Source: Endozoicomonas numazuensis (lineage in GTDB: Bacteria > Pseudomonadota > Gammaproteobacteria > Pseudomonadales > Endozoicomonadaceae). From it: DNA of 64,000 nucleotides. The notes beneath the pieces were generated by a model that was given only the letters and a program-made list of their open reading frames with translations, searched no databases and was not told where the DNA came from. Where the stretch lies: contig NZ_JOKH01000001.1 of the NCBI RefSeq assembly GCF_000722635.1, forward strand, positions 413,845-477,844. The letters run 5' to 3'. Both the position numbers and the translations under genes were made by a program. This document shows positions 34,068-44,460 of this stretch, one piece after another (within the stretch, counting starts at the first letter, position 1; each line of letters opens with the position of its first letter).

Positions 34068-35624
34068 TTAGACAACTTTCTCCAAAGGTGAACCTTTACT
34101 GCCGAAACGCTCAGGAATCAATTCAGGTAATCTTCTCAACAAATAGGCTTCCAGTCGGACTTTACCCGACTCATCTAATTCAATGCCCAATTTGCTGCGA
34201 CGCCAAATAATATCTTCCACCTGGTAAGCCCACTCATTTTCAATCAGATAGTCAACTTCAGCTGCATAAAGTCCAGCACCAAAATCTTCACCGAAATCTT
34301 CCAGAGAGCGACTCTTGCCTATCAATCGATAGCTCAGGTTTCCATAAGTTCCGCTAAAACGTGACGCTATTTCACGAGGCAGCCAGGGATGTGCATTGCA
34401 GAGCTCTTCAATACATGTCTGAACACTTTTGAATTGCTCACTGCCAGGCAGCTGGGAATCTTTGGTCCAGGTTTCGCCCATGTCAGCAAAATAAGGCTGA
34501 AGTTTACCCACAGCAGCTTCACCCAACTTACGATACGTGGTGAGCTTGCCCCCAAAGATAGACAGGAGCGGTGCCTTGCCATCTTTATCCTCCAACTCCA
34601 TGGTGTAATCACGGGTAATGGCCTGTGGAGAGTCTGATTCATCTTCACAAAGTGGACGAACTCCAGAGTAGTCCCAAACAATATCATCCAGAGAAACCTG
34701 CTGTTTGAAGTGTTTGTTTACCACATCGCAAAGATAGCGTTTTTCATCTTCAGAGCAGCACACTTTGGCAGGATCACCTTTGTACTCTACGTCTGTTGTC
34801 CCCACCAGAGAGTATTTTTCAAGATAAGGAATCACAAAAACAATCCGGTTATCTTCATTTTGCAGGATATAGGCTCGAGGTTCCTGATGAATACGAGAAA
34901 CAACGATATGACTGCCTTTGATCAGGCGAATTTTTCGTGGGGATTTTTGCTTCAGTCCTTCATCAAAGAAAGATTGAACCCAGGGACCAGCGGCGTTGAC
35001 CAGCGCACGACTGCGAACAGTAAACGCTTCTCCAGTGATTTCATCACGAAGAGTGATCTTCCAAATCCCTTCATGTCGTTCGGCATGTAATGCACTGGTT
35101 TGAGTACGAACTTCTCCGCCTCTTCTCTGAAGCTCCATGGCATTCAGTACGACCAAACGGGCATCATCTACCCAGGCATCAGAATATTCAAACCCTTTGC
35201 TGAAGGAATCTTTCAGTGCAGAATCTTTGCCAAATCTCAGTGATTTGGATCCTTGCAAAGAAACTCTGGCACTGAGGTTGTCATAAAGAAACAGCCCGGC
35301 ACGGATCATCCAGGCAGGTCTCAGATGTGGCCTATGGGGCAGACAGAAGCGCATGGGGGAAGCAATATGAGGCGCCATTTTCAACAGCACTTCTCTTTCT
35401 GCAAGGGCCTCTTTAACCAATCGGAACTCATAGTGTTCCAGATACCTGAGTCCGCCATGAATCAGTTTGCTGCTGGCTGATGAAGTGGCTCCGGCCAGAT
35501 CAGACTTTTCACACAGGCCTACTTTCAGGCCCCTGCCTGCTGCATCTACGGCAATACCAGCACCATTGATGCCACCACCGATAACGTAGATGTCAAAGAG
35601 ATCTTCTGCCTGTGCCTGCTTCAT
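34068..35624 (-). CDS. glpD: Aerobic glycerol-3-phosphate dehydrogenase
   Basis: Membrane-associated flavoenzyme that oxidises glycerol 3-phosphate to dihydroxyacetone phosphate and passes electrons to quinone. 518 residues, normal for GlpD. It begins with the FAD-binding Rossmann motif YVIGGGINGAGIAVDAAGRGL and has GLCEKSDLAGATSSASSKLIHGGLRYLE (FAD-binding/active-site stretch) and SIFGGKLTTYRKLGEAAV. The C-terminal 130 residues form the helical DAO_C domain. Convergent or parallel glp genes are not seen; it is monocistronic. Confidence 0.96.
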   Translation of the reverse strand: MKQAQAEDLFDIYVIGGGINGAGIAVDAAGRGLKVGLCEKSDLAGATSSASSKLIHGGLRYLEHYEFRLVKEALAEREVLLKMAPHIASPMRFCLPHRPHLRPAWMIRAGLFLYDNLSARVSLQGSKSLRFGKDSALKDSFSKGFEYSDAWVDDARLVVLNAMELQRRGGEVRTQTSALHAERHEGIWKITLRDEITGEAFTVRSRALVNAAGPWVQSFFDEGLKQKSPRKIRLIKGSHIVVSRIHQEPRAYILQNEDNRIVFVIPYLEKYSLVGTTDVEYKGDPAKVCCSEDEKRYLCDVVNKHFKQQVSLDDIVWDYSGVRPLCEDESDSPQAITRDYTMELEDKDGKAPLLSIFGGKLTTYRKLGEAAVGKLQPYFADMGETWTKDSQLPGSEQFKSVQTCIEELCNAHPWLPREIASRFSGTYGNLSYRLIGKSRSLEDFGEDFGAGLYAAEVDYLIENEWAYQVEDIIWRRSKLGIELDESGKVRLEAYLLRRLPELIPERFGSKGSPLEKVV

Positions 35625-35784
35625 TCACTCACACCTGAAAACGAAAATTTGCGAATATTTTTAAACTATAACGAAACTTATAGTACAAAAAAAACCAACA
35701 TGTTTACTAATTCGAATAAATACGAATCTATAGGTGGTTCATAACAGTGTTATGACAAAAACAGAAGTGTGCAGACAACCCAGA

Positions 35785-37950
35785 TTAAGCCCCAGCGCTG
35801 AGAATTCGGGGCGTTATAAGAAACAGACGCATTTGACTGGTATTTTGCTTTTTATCCGCTCGGAACAGTCGGCCAAGAACAGGAATGTCTCCCAATACCG
35901 GCACTTTAGTCGTTTTTTGATCCTGACTTTCCTTATAGAAGCCTCCGATAAGCAAGCTTTCATTTTCGTTTACGATCGCCTGTGTGCTGATCGAACTGTT
36001 ACTGACTCGGGGCAATGAAAGGTTCTGATCGTTCGAATCCCCTCCATCCTGAATGTTTACACTCATATGGATTCGACGCCCAATCTCTTCTTTGACAATT
36101 CGTGGGGTTACTTGAACAACTGTTCCGGAGGTTACCGGGAATAACTCTGCATCTTCCTGGCTTGCTACCTGGACATAAAAAGTACTGCTGTTATCAAAAA
36201 CGGCTTCCAGGTTGTCTAAAGTCAGAATGGAAGGTTTAGAAACTACCTTGGCTCGCCCCTCATCTTCAAGCAAACTGAGTCGAGCGTTAAAGCTACCAAT
36301 ATTCATACCCAGAACAGTTGTAAAGGAAGAAAAATCATCTTTATAAGCTGATGACCCGGGATCAAACTTTATTTCAGTATTACTTCCCCTGGTATTGTTC
36401 CAGTCCACACCCAGAGCTTCTATGTCAGCAGTATTGACATCAATTATGGAAACGCTGACTTCAACCTGAGATGAAGGTTTGTCCAAAGACTCAATCAGTC
36501 CCTCATACATGGGCATCTTGGACTCCAGATCATGAACAAGAATGGCGTTCAATCTTGGATCTGCACTGATATAAGCCCCTTCCGCATGCGCTCCAGCATT
36601 CAATCCTTCTTGAGGCTGTTGTGCCTGCTGATTCTTTTGAACCCCCTGACGCACCACACCTTTGACTGGTTGTATTTTTAAAGGCTCAACGGGTTTGCTC
36701 TCTACACTGGAAACACCACCTCCGCTGGAAATACTTCTTAATAGAGTGGCTACGCCCGGGACCACAACCTGCTGACCTCTGAAATTAAAACTTTTATCTG
36801 TTGCCCAGGCATACTTAAGCCTGAACATTCTCACTGTTAACTTGCTTTTTTGACGCTCACCCTCTTTTTTATCCAGTAATGCTGCTGTTTGACTCACCAT
36901 CTCAATATACCTTGGAGGGCCAGACACATAAACGAGTCCATCTTTTTGCTGCTCTTTCCAGAAAAAGCGGCCATCCCAAATTCCCACTTTTTTCAGGGTT
37001 TTCTTAAATCCCTGAGTCGTCATGTATTCAAGACTTATGATCTTCTGTTCAGCCGAACTACCACTGTAGATATAGAGTGAATGCCCATCAAAATACCAGA
37101 TAAAGCCATAAATGTTGGCCATGTGATCCAGAAAGTCGACAGGCGTCAGTGGTCCAATCTTGCCATTAACCTCCCCAATTACCTCTTCAGAAATCACGAC
37201 CGGAACGTAGTAACTGGCAGCAAAATTCTGTATTGCCTCCACCAGATCCTCGCCACTGCCATAATAGGCGTATGGGCGATCTCCAAAAACCGCCAGCGCT
37301 GGTGACTCTGAATCCTTTATCTCTTCTTCAACATCTTCCTGAAAATCTACACTATTTGAGCCGCCGCTCTTTTGCTGGTTTGTTTCAGACTCTGTGGCGA
37401 CTTTGGTTTCTGAAGCAGACTGTGAATCCAAAGGAATATCAAATCCTGCAGTATTGTCGGTCTTCGGAGACTTTCTTACGTAGTTGTAGTCAACAGTTTC
37501 AATACCTGTCGTCTGTTTCTGGCTTCCCATCCACTGCTGTAATTTAAAGTACTCTTCTTCATCAGGTTTGGATCGGGTGGGTGGAAATGCAGTTGCATCC
37601 AATACTTGTGCCGGAGGTTCAGAAATTGGGCGAGCTGTTTGAAATTCTGACTGAGCAGATTCGGCAGAGCTATCTGGAAGGTATATCGTTTGCCCCACCA
37701 GCAACTTTGAAGGATTCGTAATATTGTTATACTCAGCTAACTCATGGAGTTCAAAGCCATAGTTCTGAGCAATGATAGAAAGTGACTCACCTGGTCGAAC
37801 GATATGCCTTCGAGTATTGTCAGAATGGTTTGAGGAAGACCAGACAGCAGCCTGCGTAAAGGAAGACAAAATACCTGTAAAAAATAATAAAATAGCCAGA
37901 GCTTGAACAGGCAATACGATTAGCCAGTGTTTGAGAGTCTTAGAGCTCAT
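35785..37950 (-). CDS. sctC: Type III secretion outer-membrane secretin with N-terminal LysM domain
   Basis: 721 residues. Signal peptide (about 1-35), then a LysM domain (about 48-92: VRPGESLSIIAQNYGF then LVGQTIYLP), a low-complexity Ser/Glu/Gln spacer (about 95-205), and the SctC N0/N1 domains (YYVPVVISEEVIGEVNG, GLVYVSGPPRYIEMV). A further Gln-rich spacer precedes an N3-like region, and the secretin core (about 500-715) has EDEGRAKVVSKPSILTLDN and PVLGDIPVLGRLF. SctC forms the outer ring of the injectisome. The LysM is not part of the usual SctC. It is divergent from sctX-sctY-sctV across a 244-bp AT-rich gap. Confidence 0.92.
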   Translation of the reverse strand: MSSKTLKHWLIVLPVQALAILLFFTGILSSFTQAAVWSSSNHSDNTRRHIVRPGESLSIIAQNYGFELHELAEYNNITNPSKLLVGQTIYLPDSSAESAQSEFQTARPISEPPAQVLDATAFPPTRSKPDEEEYFKLQQWMGSQKQTTGIETVDYNYVRKSPKTDNTAGFDIPLDSQSASETKVATESETNQQKSGGSNSVDFQEDVEEEIKDSESPALAVFGDRPYAYYGSGEDLVEAIQNFAASYYVPVVISEEVIGEVNGKIGPLTPVDFLDHMANIYGFIWYFDGHSLYIYSGSSAEQKIISLEYMTTQGFKKTLKKVGIWDGRFFWKEQQKDGLVYVSGPPRYIEMVSQTAALLDKKEGERQKSKLTVRMFRLKYAWATDKSFNFRGQQVVVPGVATLLRSISSGGGVSSVESKPVEPLKIQPVKGVVRQGVQKNQQAQQPQEGLNAGAHAEGAYISADPRLNAILVHDLESKMPMYEGLIESLDKPSSQVEVSVSIIDVNTADIEALGVDWNNTRGSNTEIKFDPGSSAYKDDFSSFTTVLGMNIGSFNARLSLLEDEGRAKVVSKPSILTLDNLEAVFDNSSTFYVQVASQEDAELFPVTSGTVVQVTPRIVKEEIGRRIHMSVNIQDGGDSNDQNLSLPRVSNSSISTQAIVNENESLLIGGFYKESQDQKTTKVPVLGDIPVLGRLFRADKKQNTSQMRLFLITPRILSAGA

Positions 37951-38194
37951 TCGAAGAGTGCCTCCATGCCCATCTTCTAAACAACCTGAGAGTAAGGGTG
38001 TTAACGGCTAAATAAAATTTTTCTAATTACTTTTAAATTTTTAATAGCTAAATAAAATAAAAAATACAATAGAACCAGTGTATCCAAGATTACCCTTCAA
38101 TTCTAATCATTTACACACTTTTAAAGCCAGTTCTACGGTTTATTTTCCTCCAGCCGATGTTAAAAGAGTTTTCTTCTAATGGGGGCTCTGCATC

Positions 38195-38566
38195 ATGGAC
38201 GTGTCTTTTAAAAGCGGTCTTTCTGGTATTTCATTCGTAAACAGTGACTTTATTGATAAAGATTTCCCTAAAGACAAGTCTTCATTCAAGCCTTCTGGAG
38301 ACAGCATTTCTGCCCACTTCTGGAAAGCACTTGAAATGGGTCGGACTTTCCAGAACAGGGAAAAGAAATATGCTCTCAGCCTGACCGAGAAATCCCCTTC
38401 TCTATCACCGGATGAGCACCACATGATGAGGGATATGGCTTTAAGCCTTCTGAGCAAAAAGGCCGAAGAGTGGCCAGAAGTAAAAGCTGCACTGGACGTA
38501 TTGAAAGAATCAAAAGAACTACAAGAATATCTGACCATGACCCGAAATGTTCTGGTCGCTGGATAA
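38195..38566 (+). CDS. sctX: Probable YscX-family T3SS protein
   Basis: A 123-residue soluble, mainly helical protein. The call rests on position and length: in Yersinia and relatives the order is yscX-yscY-yscV, and here a 123-aa protein precedes a TPR-like SctY and SctV with gaps of 24-54 bp. YscX is an early substrate needed to start secretion of needle parts, and binds YscY and YscV. The sequence itself is divergent; a C-terminal helical half (about 40-123) is the expected YscY-binding part. A GGGGG lies about 8-10 bp before the ATG. Confidence 0.55.
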   Translation: MDVSFKSGLSGISFVNSDFIDKDFPKDKSSFKPSGDSISAHFWKALEMGRTFQNREKKYALSLTEKSPSLSPDEHHMMRDMALSLLSKKAEEWPEVKAALDVLKESKELQEYLTMTRNVLVAG

Positions 38567-38590
38567 TAAAACCGCCAGGAGGAAAACCCC

Positions 38591-38884
38591 ATGAATAAGC
38601 CATTAAGACAATGGTTACTGGCTCAAGCTTCTTACTATATGGAATACCTCCAGCCTCGTAAATCAATTGCATTATTGGAAGCGGTCAAACGATTTGAGCC
38701 AAAAAACCCCGATGTTTATCGCATGCTGAGTTACGCCTACCTGCAAATCGATCGCCCTGAAGATTCCATTAAGGCCGCCGATACTTTTCTCCAGTACGCA
38801 AAGCCTGGTATGGATACCCGGGCCATCAAATGGATCAAGGGGCGAGCTCTGCTCAAAAAGAGAAAGAAAGCCGCTGTAAAATAG
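38591..38884 (+). CDS. sctY: YscY-family TPR chaperone of SctX
   Basis: A 97-residue helical protein with TPR-like repeats: MEYLQPRKSIALLEAVKRF, then NPDVYRMLSYAYLQIDRPEDSIKAAD, the pattern of YscY/YscG small TPR chaperones. A good AGGAGG ribosome site lies 9 bp before the ATG. It lies between the SctX candidate and sctV, as in Yersinia yscXYV, and should bind SctX. The basic C-terminus (KKRKKAAVK) is notable. Confidence 0.68.
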   Translation: MNKPLRQWLLAQASYYMEYLQPRKSIALLEAVKRFEPKNPDVYRMLSYAYLQIDRPEDSIKAADTFLQYAKPGMDTRAIKWIKGRALLKKRKKAAVK

Positions 38885-38937
38885 TCTCTCTTGCTTGACC
38901 AGACTGCACTCTCCTTCAAACAGGCTGGTCGTGAAGC

Positions 38938-41025
38938 ATGAACCTCGTCGTCGCAGGTATGAATAAACTGGGCCAAAGAAATGACCTCTTACTGGCAGCT
39001 ATGCTGGTAATGATCGTCAGTCTCATCATTTTGCCCATGCCCACCGTCTTGGTGGATTTTCTTATAGCATTGAATATGGGTCTGTCGTTCATTCTGATGA
39101 TGACGTCTATTTACCTGCTATCCCCTCTTGAATTTTCTTCATTTCCAGCAGTACTGCTGGTGACAACACTCTTCAGACTGGCACTTTCTATCACCACAAC
39201 CCGTTTGATTCTTCTCCAGGCGGATGCTGGAGAGATTGTTTATACATTCGGTAATTTTGTTGTGGGCGGCAACCTGATCGTTGGTGTCGTAATCTTCCTC
39301 ATTATCACTATTGTCCAATTTCTTGTTATCACCAAAGGTTCCGAGAGGGTTGCAGAAGTCAGTGCCCGTTTCTCACTCGATGGCATGCCCGGCAAGCAGA
39401 TGAGTATTGATGCTGACCTTCGTGCTGGCTCCATTGAGATGGAAGAAGCCCAAAAGCGCCGTGAACTGGTACAGAAAGAAAGTCAGATGTACGGCTCCAT
39501 GGACGGTGCCATGAAGTTCGTAAAAGGTGATGCCATAGCAGGTTTGATAATTATCTTTGTAAACATTACTGCAGGTGTTGCCATTGGTACCACCATGAAA
39601 GATATGACTGCGGGTGAGGCTCTGCAACTCTACGCCATATTGACGGTAGGCGACGGCCTGATTTCTCAGATTCCCGCTCTGTTGATCTCTATTACTTCAG
39701 GCATTATTGTCACCCGAGTTTCCAATGAAGACTCAAAAGACCTTGGTAACGAAATTGGCGGTCAGCTTCTAGATAAACCCAAAGCCCTGCTGGTTGGGGG
39801 TGTACTGCTTCTGGGTTTTGCCCTAATCCCAGGATTTCCTACCTTTATATTTCTGATGCTAGCCCTGATCATTGGTGGTGGTGGTTATTATCTGCTGAGA
39901 AAAAACACTCGCCAGATGACGCAGGAAGCAGAAGGCGGGATACCTGCCATGGCAGCTGCAACTGAGACGGCCGGGGAAGCAAAGTCCAGACTGGATCAGC
40001 AGGAAGAATTCACTCAAACCTTACCACTGATCATCGATGTCCCCACCTCGATTCAGGAGACTTTGAACACGCAGATGCTCAACGATGAACTGCTAAAAGT
40101 ACGAAAGGCTCTTTATATGGATTTGGGTGTCCCTTTCCCGGGTATTCATCTGCGTTTCAATGACTCTATGATGGATAATACATACGCCATCATGCTGCAG
40201 GAAGTGCCAGTAGCTAATGGTCATTTCCGTCCTGGCTTTGTTTTTGTTCGTGAAACAGTGGACCATCTGGAAATGTTGAAAATCCCATACGAACAAGAAG
40301 ATGACTTCCTCCCAAGCCTTGATACGTTGTGGGCTGAAGAAAGCCAGAAAGAGAGATTGGAGAAAAATAATGTTAACTACATGGATGCCCCTAAAATTCT
40401 GACATTCCATCTGGCCCATGTTTTGAAAAAATATGCAGAGGAATTCATAGGCATTCAGGAAACTCGTTATCTTCTGGAGAAAATGGAATCTTCCTTTGGA
40501 GAGCTGATCAAGGAAGTCCAACGCCTTCTTCCAGTGAATAAAATCACTGAGATTTTCCAACGTCTTGTTTCAGAAGATATCTCTATCAGAAACCTGAGAT
40601 CGATTCTTCAGGCTCTTGTCGTTTGGGGACACAAGGAAAAAGAAGTCGTTCAATTAACCGAATATGTACGTTCCTCTCTAAAGCGTTATGTCAGCTACAA
40701 ATACTCGAATGGTAAAAACATGTTACCTGTTTACCTTCTGGATCAGGATGTAGAGGACACCATTCGCGGAGGTATAAGGCAGACATCAGCAGGCAGCTAC
40801 CTTGCTTTAGACCCATCACAATCAGCTCGTTTCGTTGAAAATGTAAAAAATACAGTGGGTAAGATTGGACACCTTGAGCATAAGCCAGTCCTGATCACTT
40901 CTATGGATATTCGCAGATACGTAAGGAAACTTCTGGAGCTGGAGGTTTATGACCTTGCTGTGCTATCTCACCAGGAATTGACAGAAGAAATCACCGTACA
41001 GCCTCTCGGTCGTATATCTATCTAA
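38938..41025 (+). CDS. sctV: Type III secretion export-gate protein (FHIPEP family)
   Basis: Inner-membrane export gate of the injectisome. 695 residues: about eight TM helices in the first 325, with [14 protein letters not shown] and the conserved FHIPEP-loop run [35 protein letters not shown] broken over residues 131-165. The soluble nonameric-ring domain fills the rest (from about 365, starting [13 protein letters not shown]), ending [18 protein letters not shown]. Sequence and the XYV order mark the Ysc family rather than flagellar FlhA. An insertion sequence lies 28 bp after its stop, so any former downstream operon partner is displaced. Confidence 0.95.
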   Translation: MNLVVAGMNKLGQRNDLLLAAMLVMIVSLIILPMPTVLVDFLIALNMGLSFILMMTSIYLLSPLEFSSFPAVLLVTTLFRLALSITTTRLILLQADAGEIVYTFGNFVVGGNLIVGVVIFLIITIVQFLVITKGSERVAEVSARFSLDGMPGKQMSIDADLRAGSIEMEEAQKRRELVQKESQMYGSMDGAMKFVKGDAIAGLIIIFVNITAGVAIGTTMKDMTAGEALQLYAILTVGDGLISQIPALLISITSGIIVTRVSNEDSKDLGNEIGGQLLDKPKALLVGGVLLLGFALIPGFPTFIFLMLALIIGGGGYYLLRKNTRQMTQEAEGGIPAMAAATETAGEAKSRLDQQEEFTQTLPLIIDVPTSIQETLNTQMLNDELLKVRKALYMDLGVPFPGIHLRFNDSMMDNTYAIMLQEVPVANGHFRPGFVFVRETVDHLEMLKIPYEQEDDFLPSLDTLWAEESQKERLEKNNVNYMDAPKILTFHLAHVLKKYAEEFIGIQETRYLLEKMESSFGELIKEVQRLLPVNKITEIFQRLVSEDISIRNLRSILQALVVWGHKEKEVVQLTEYVRSSLKRYVSYKYSNGKNMLPVYLLDQDVEDTIRGGIRQTSAGSYLALDPSQSARFVENVKNTVGKIGHLEHKPVLITSMDIRRYVRKLLELEVYDLAVLSHQELTEEITVQPLGRISI

Positions 41026-42040
41026 CCTTGCAAGATGTATAGGTTGCTAAGTTGTACTAATCCAGCCAGACCTGATCTGACAGTTACCGATTTTCAAGAA
41101 GGTGTCTGTCAGGCCAAGCTACATTCACGAACTTTTCCATCCAGATTTTTTTGCCATCAAGTAAGGTTTCCATTGGTGTTCTTGCGCAGCACTTCTTACC
41201 TTGGTGGGTACGCTCAGTATTGTAGTGATTCAGCCAATCGTCCAGATCCTGCTGTAATTCTTCTATCGACCCGTAAAGCTTCCTCCTCAAAGCGGGCTGA
41301 TAAAACTCTCGCAGAATCGTTTTATGGAAACGCTCACAGATACCATTGGTTTGTGGATGCCTTACCTTGGTTTTCGTGTGCTCAATTTCGTTGATGGCTA
41401 AATACAGCTGGTAATCATGCTGTTCTGCTTTACCGCAGTACTCTGTTCCTCTGTCCGTGAGTATGCGCAGCACAGGCAGCTCCTCAGCCTCATAGAATGG
41501 CAACACCCGATCATTGAGTAGATCAGCCGCCGTGATGGGCGTTTTGGTAGGATAAAGCTTACACTGGGCTACTTTCGAATAGGTATCAATTTCACCACAA
41601 GCCTCATCGTCCAGCTTCTTGCGCTCAAGGGCTTCACTTGCGATTCGGTGAGAATAATACCTTCTTCAGCCACCTTGGCTTCCAGTGCTTTTAAGCGCTG
41701 TTTGAAGTTGGCCAAACATTTCTCAGCCAGACGCTGCGCACGCCACTGGGAGAAACAAAAACACCTTGCTTGCGGAGTTCGTTGGATACCCTGACTTGCC
41801 CATGAGCTGGGTCTTGAATAGCGTAATCAATGACGGCTTGTTCCATCGCCTGGTCGACACAATTTTTATGATTGGGTACGCGTTTACTTTGATCAAGAAG
41901 CGCTTCAACACCTCCCTCAGAAACCGCACCTCTGTAACGATAGAAGGTGTCTCTGGACACCCCTGTCATCTTACAGGCTTTAGAAATATTACCGAGTTCA
42001 TCAGCGAGGTTCAGCAAGCCAACCTTGTGCTTAACAATTC

Positions 42041-43699
42041 CCTGAATCAGTGAGTTCTTAATTAATCTCGAGAAAATCGTGTAATTTAAGCTCCAACCTT
42101 ACCGCAAATCACTTTATTACTACTTTGATCAGGAAATAACAGAACAATCCAGCAAAGAACCCAGCTGTTTTTGTCATTATTTTGAAATTCAGGCGATGCA
42201 TCACCTACCAAGACCTGGCATTCATTTCAGAAAGACAGAATAATATTGATGGCTAACAAAGCATTTTTTCTGGATAAAGCCCCATAAACACTTGGAGTGC
42301 CGGGCTATATCGGCCAAATCGTAGTATTTTGCGACGGCCTGCCTCCAAAAAGCGGGCAGCCTGATAAATCAACTCCTGCATGACGGTTTTTATTCTTCTC
42401 CTTGCTGCCTGATGACGAACAGGTGACTGCGGCCCCAGCAAACAAGATTGCCCCATGTAACGCAGCATATTATAAGTTAATGCGCCCAGACACATTACTA
42501 AATCATTAGTATCGAACTTTCCAGAAGGAAGCCTTTCCAGATCCATATCGGTTTTTAATTCACTGTGAAATTGCTCACTGGTGGCGTGATTCTCATACAG
42601 CAGAATAACGTCGTTATCGCTGTATTCTTCTTCATTCAATGTTGTCCACCAACCTTCCAGCTCGTAGTCTGGAGTTAGAAACATCTGACCAACGGCATCT
42701 GACGTTCGTCTGACCATTTTGATAATCAGTCGCTGATGACCATAGTGAGCTTCATGGTTAATAGTCAAAGTCGCATAGTGCTTACCTGCTCGTAGCTCAT
42801 GCCACTCTACCTTCGCTGCTTCAAACTTAGGTAGCCAGGCCTTGGAGGTGTACTGTTGGCGAGGATTCAATTTAATTATGTGGTCAACGTTAGCATGTTG
42901 AGCAACGGCCATGCGGGTATCTTCAGCATCGTGAGCACTATCGAGCCGAAGCAATATCGGCTGTTGCGTTATACGACGTACTCTCTGTAAAACGGCACCC
43001 AGGAATGGGATGAAATCATTTTGCGAGTGTTGCGAACCTGGTCGCAACTCACACCCCATGCACCAGCCTTCTTGCCCAAGGTAAGCCATAATGGGGGAGT
43101 AGCCGAAAAAGTGTTTATATGTCCAACTCACTCCTTCTTTCTTGGAGTTGCTATTGTCTTGAGGCGTGACATCCATATCTAATGGTATATGCTGTTGGCG
43201 ATCAAGTTCTTTTGGAAGTGGTGTAAGCGGAGCATCAAGTTCTATAAGCAACTCAGCAAGACTTTCCTCAATCAGCGGAATAAGCTGGGTAGCATCTTCA
43301 TTAAAGCGCTGGCGCAATCGACTGGCAGATGGCATCTGTTTTATTCCCATGCATTGCTGGAACCAATCGTCATGGCGAAGGGTGTCAATGGCGTCAAAGT
43401 CATTTTTGCCGAGGGCCAGCAAGCCAACATAAGCACGCACTAAATCAATATTGGCGATTCCATGTCGCTTCTTAATCTTACGGAGTGATTTTTTGAGGGA
43501 TGTTTTTTTATTGAGGGCGTGACCAATAAAGGCAAGGCCAGCAAATGGTGTATAGAATTCCGTATCAGACTGCTCAAAATGGAGTTCCACAAAAATTCAC
43601 CTATTCAGTGAAAAAACGAGTAGGTCGTATTTTAGCCTACACCCCTTTCGGTGGATGGCTTTAAGGCTTTTTTATTGCTGATGAAGTCACGGATTCAGG
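42041..43699 (-). mobile_element. IS1380-family insertion sequence, apparently intact
   Basis: 1659 bp with inverted ends CCTGAATCAGTGA (42041) and TCACGGATTCAGG (ending 43699), flanked by a perfect 5-bp duplication AATTC (42036-42040 and 43700-43704). The single transposase gene is uninterrupted. Removing the element and one AATTC restores an unbroken IS481 transposase frame across the junction (DRI-VKHKVG), which proves the insertion event. Confidence 0.92.
42253..43590 (-). CDS. IS1380-family transposase
   Basis: A 445-residue DDE transposase of the IS1380 (DDE_Tnp_1) family. The domain order fits: N-terminal FAGLAFIGHALNKKTSLK region, the DVTPQDNSNSKKEGVSWTYKHFFGY catalytic segment, LLRLDSAHDAEDT with the second Asp, and ENHATSEQFHSELKTDMDL with the final Glu, then LGALTYNMLRYMGQ. 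It is uninterrupted and carries both ends nearby, so it could still be active. Confidence 0.92.
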   Translation of the reverse strand: MELHFEQSDTEFYTPFAGLAFIGHALNKKTSLKKSLRKIKKRHGIANIDLVRAYVGLLALGKNDFDAIDTLRHDDWFQQCMGIKQMPSASRLRQRFNEDATQLIPLIEESLAELLIELDAPLTPLPKELDRQQHIPLDMDVTPQDNSNSKKEGVSWTYKHFFGYSPIMAYLGQEGWCMGCELRPGSQHSQNDFIPFLGAVLQRVRRITQQPILLRLDSAHDAEDTRMAVAQHANVDHIIKLNPRQQYTSKAWLPKFEAAKVEWHELRAGKHYATLTINHEAHYGHQRLIIKMVRRTSDAVGQMFLTPDYELEGWWTTLNEEEYSDNDVILLYENHATSEQFHSELKTDMDLERLPSGKFDTNDLVMCLGALTYNMLRYMGQSCLLGPQSPVRHQAARRRIKTVMQELIYQAARFLEAGRRKILRFGRYSPALQVFMGLYPEKMLC

Positions 43700-43932
43700 A
43701 ATTCGATCAGAAGTATGAATCATTTGGGTTACCATTTTTATGATTTGGATTTAGGTGATTCACCTTCTCTCCAAATCGGTAACCCATTCTCTTTTTTAAG
43801 AAGAAATGTCAGATCAGATCTGAACTAATACAGCTAAGTATTAATGTCTGAGGAATTGATTAACAGCTTTCTCATCAGGTATTAAATAAGGGGAAAGGGT
43901 TCAATGTTGCTCTGAAGTCAACCATAAAACAA

Positions 43933-44460
43933 TTATTGAACGTCAGAGCGAACAAGACCATAAACATATTGATCAAAGTATTCCTCTCCTTTGAAAATAT
44001 GTTTTCTAAATACTCCTTCAAGCTGGAATCCGCACTTTTCAAGTACTTTCCCAGAGCCTTGATTGTGCTCTACAACATCAGCATAGATCCGAACCATACC
44101 GAGTTCTTCCATTGCGTACTGGGTCACTCTACTAAGAGCATGAGTCATAACACCTTTGCCCCAGTGTGATTCAGACAACCAGTAGCCAATCTCGGCTGTA
44201 AAGCGATGGACATCCAGCTGAATAACAAAGCCTATCTCACCAATGGCTTCTCCTTCGTGATCAATCACAAAACGAGTATCGGCTTCATTTTCCTTTACAT
44301 GCTGAATCCACGCCCTGGCGTGTTCAATGGTATAGGGGTGAGGAAAACTGTCCCTAAGATTTTTGGCTACATTCAAATTGTTGCCATGACGTGAAAGCGA
44401 TGGCGCATCACCATACAAAAAGCTTCTTACACAATATCCATTGCCGAGATTAAAGCGCAT
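43933..44460 (-). CDS. GNAT acetyltransferase, RimJ/RimL-like
   Basis: A 175-residue GNAT protein: VIDHEGEAIGEIGFVIQ, IGYWLSESHWGKGVMTHALSRVTQYA (acetyl-CoA site, about residues 93-118) and ADVVEHNQGSGKVLEKCGFQLEGVFRKHIF, the RimJ/RimL subgroup ending. These enzymes acetylate protein N-termini or small amines; the substrate is not readable. It lies about 100 bp beyond the IS481 end. Confidence 0.88.
   Translation of the reverse strand: MRFNLGNGYCVRSFLYGDAPSLSRHGNNLNVAKNLRDSFPHPYTIEHARAWIQHVKENEADTRFVIDHEGEAIGEIGFVIQLDVHRFTAEIGYWLSESHWGKGVMTHALSRVTQYAMEELGMVRIYADVVEHNQGSGKVLEKCGFQLEGVFRKHIFKGEEYFDQYVYGLVRSDVQ

Larger units (their letters stand above)
41084..43723 (-). pseudogene. IS481-family transposase, broken by frameshifts, a deletion and an IS
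   Basis: Reading the minus strand from ATG 43723: seven to eight codons (MIHTSDRI), then the nested IS, then VKHKVGLLNLADELGN with the helix-turn-helix start (SKACKMTGVSRDTFYRYRG). The frame shifts near 41710 (LRN|LANFKQRL) and again near 41633 (KP/ALERKK, one base short), and a segment is missing between GEI and DTYSK near 41595. The integrase core follows to 41084 (ILTDRGTEYCG, HPQTNGICERFHKTIL, YNTERTHQGK). At least two frameshifts and one in-gene deletion are seen. Confidence 0.88.
41053..43832 (-). mobile_element. Decayed IS481-family element carrying a nested IS1380-family insertion
   Basis: Ends read TGTACTAATCCAGCC... at 41053 and, inverted, TGTATTAGTTCAGATC... ending at 43832. The shared inner part CAGAYCTGATCTGACA makes a terminal inverted repeat of about 30 bp. 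A perfect 7-bp direct repeat GCTAAGT flanks it (41046-41052 and 43833-43839), the target duplication. Removing the nested element leaves about 1.1 kb, close to the usual size for this family. The transposase is frame-broken and internally deleted, so the element cannot move itself. Confidence 0.9.

Noticed and set aside
36020-36050. GTTCGAATCC string that looks like a tRNA T-loop
   Set aside because: It lies inside the secretin coding sequence with no matching cloverleaf arms.
41766-42053. 95-aa plus-strand frame in the IS481 remnant
   Set aside because: Antisense shadow of the transposase fragment.
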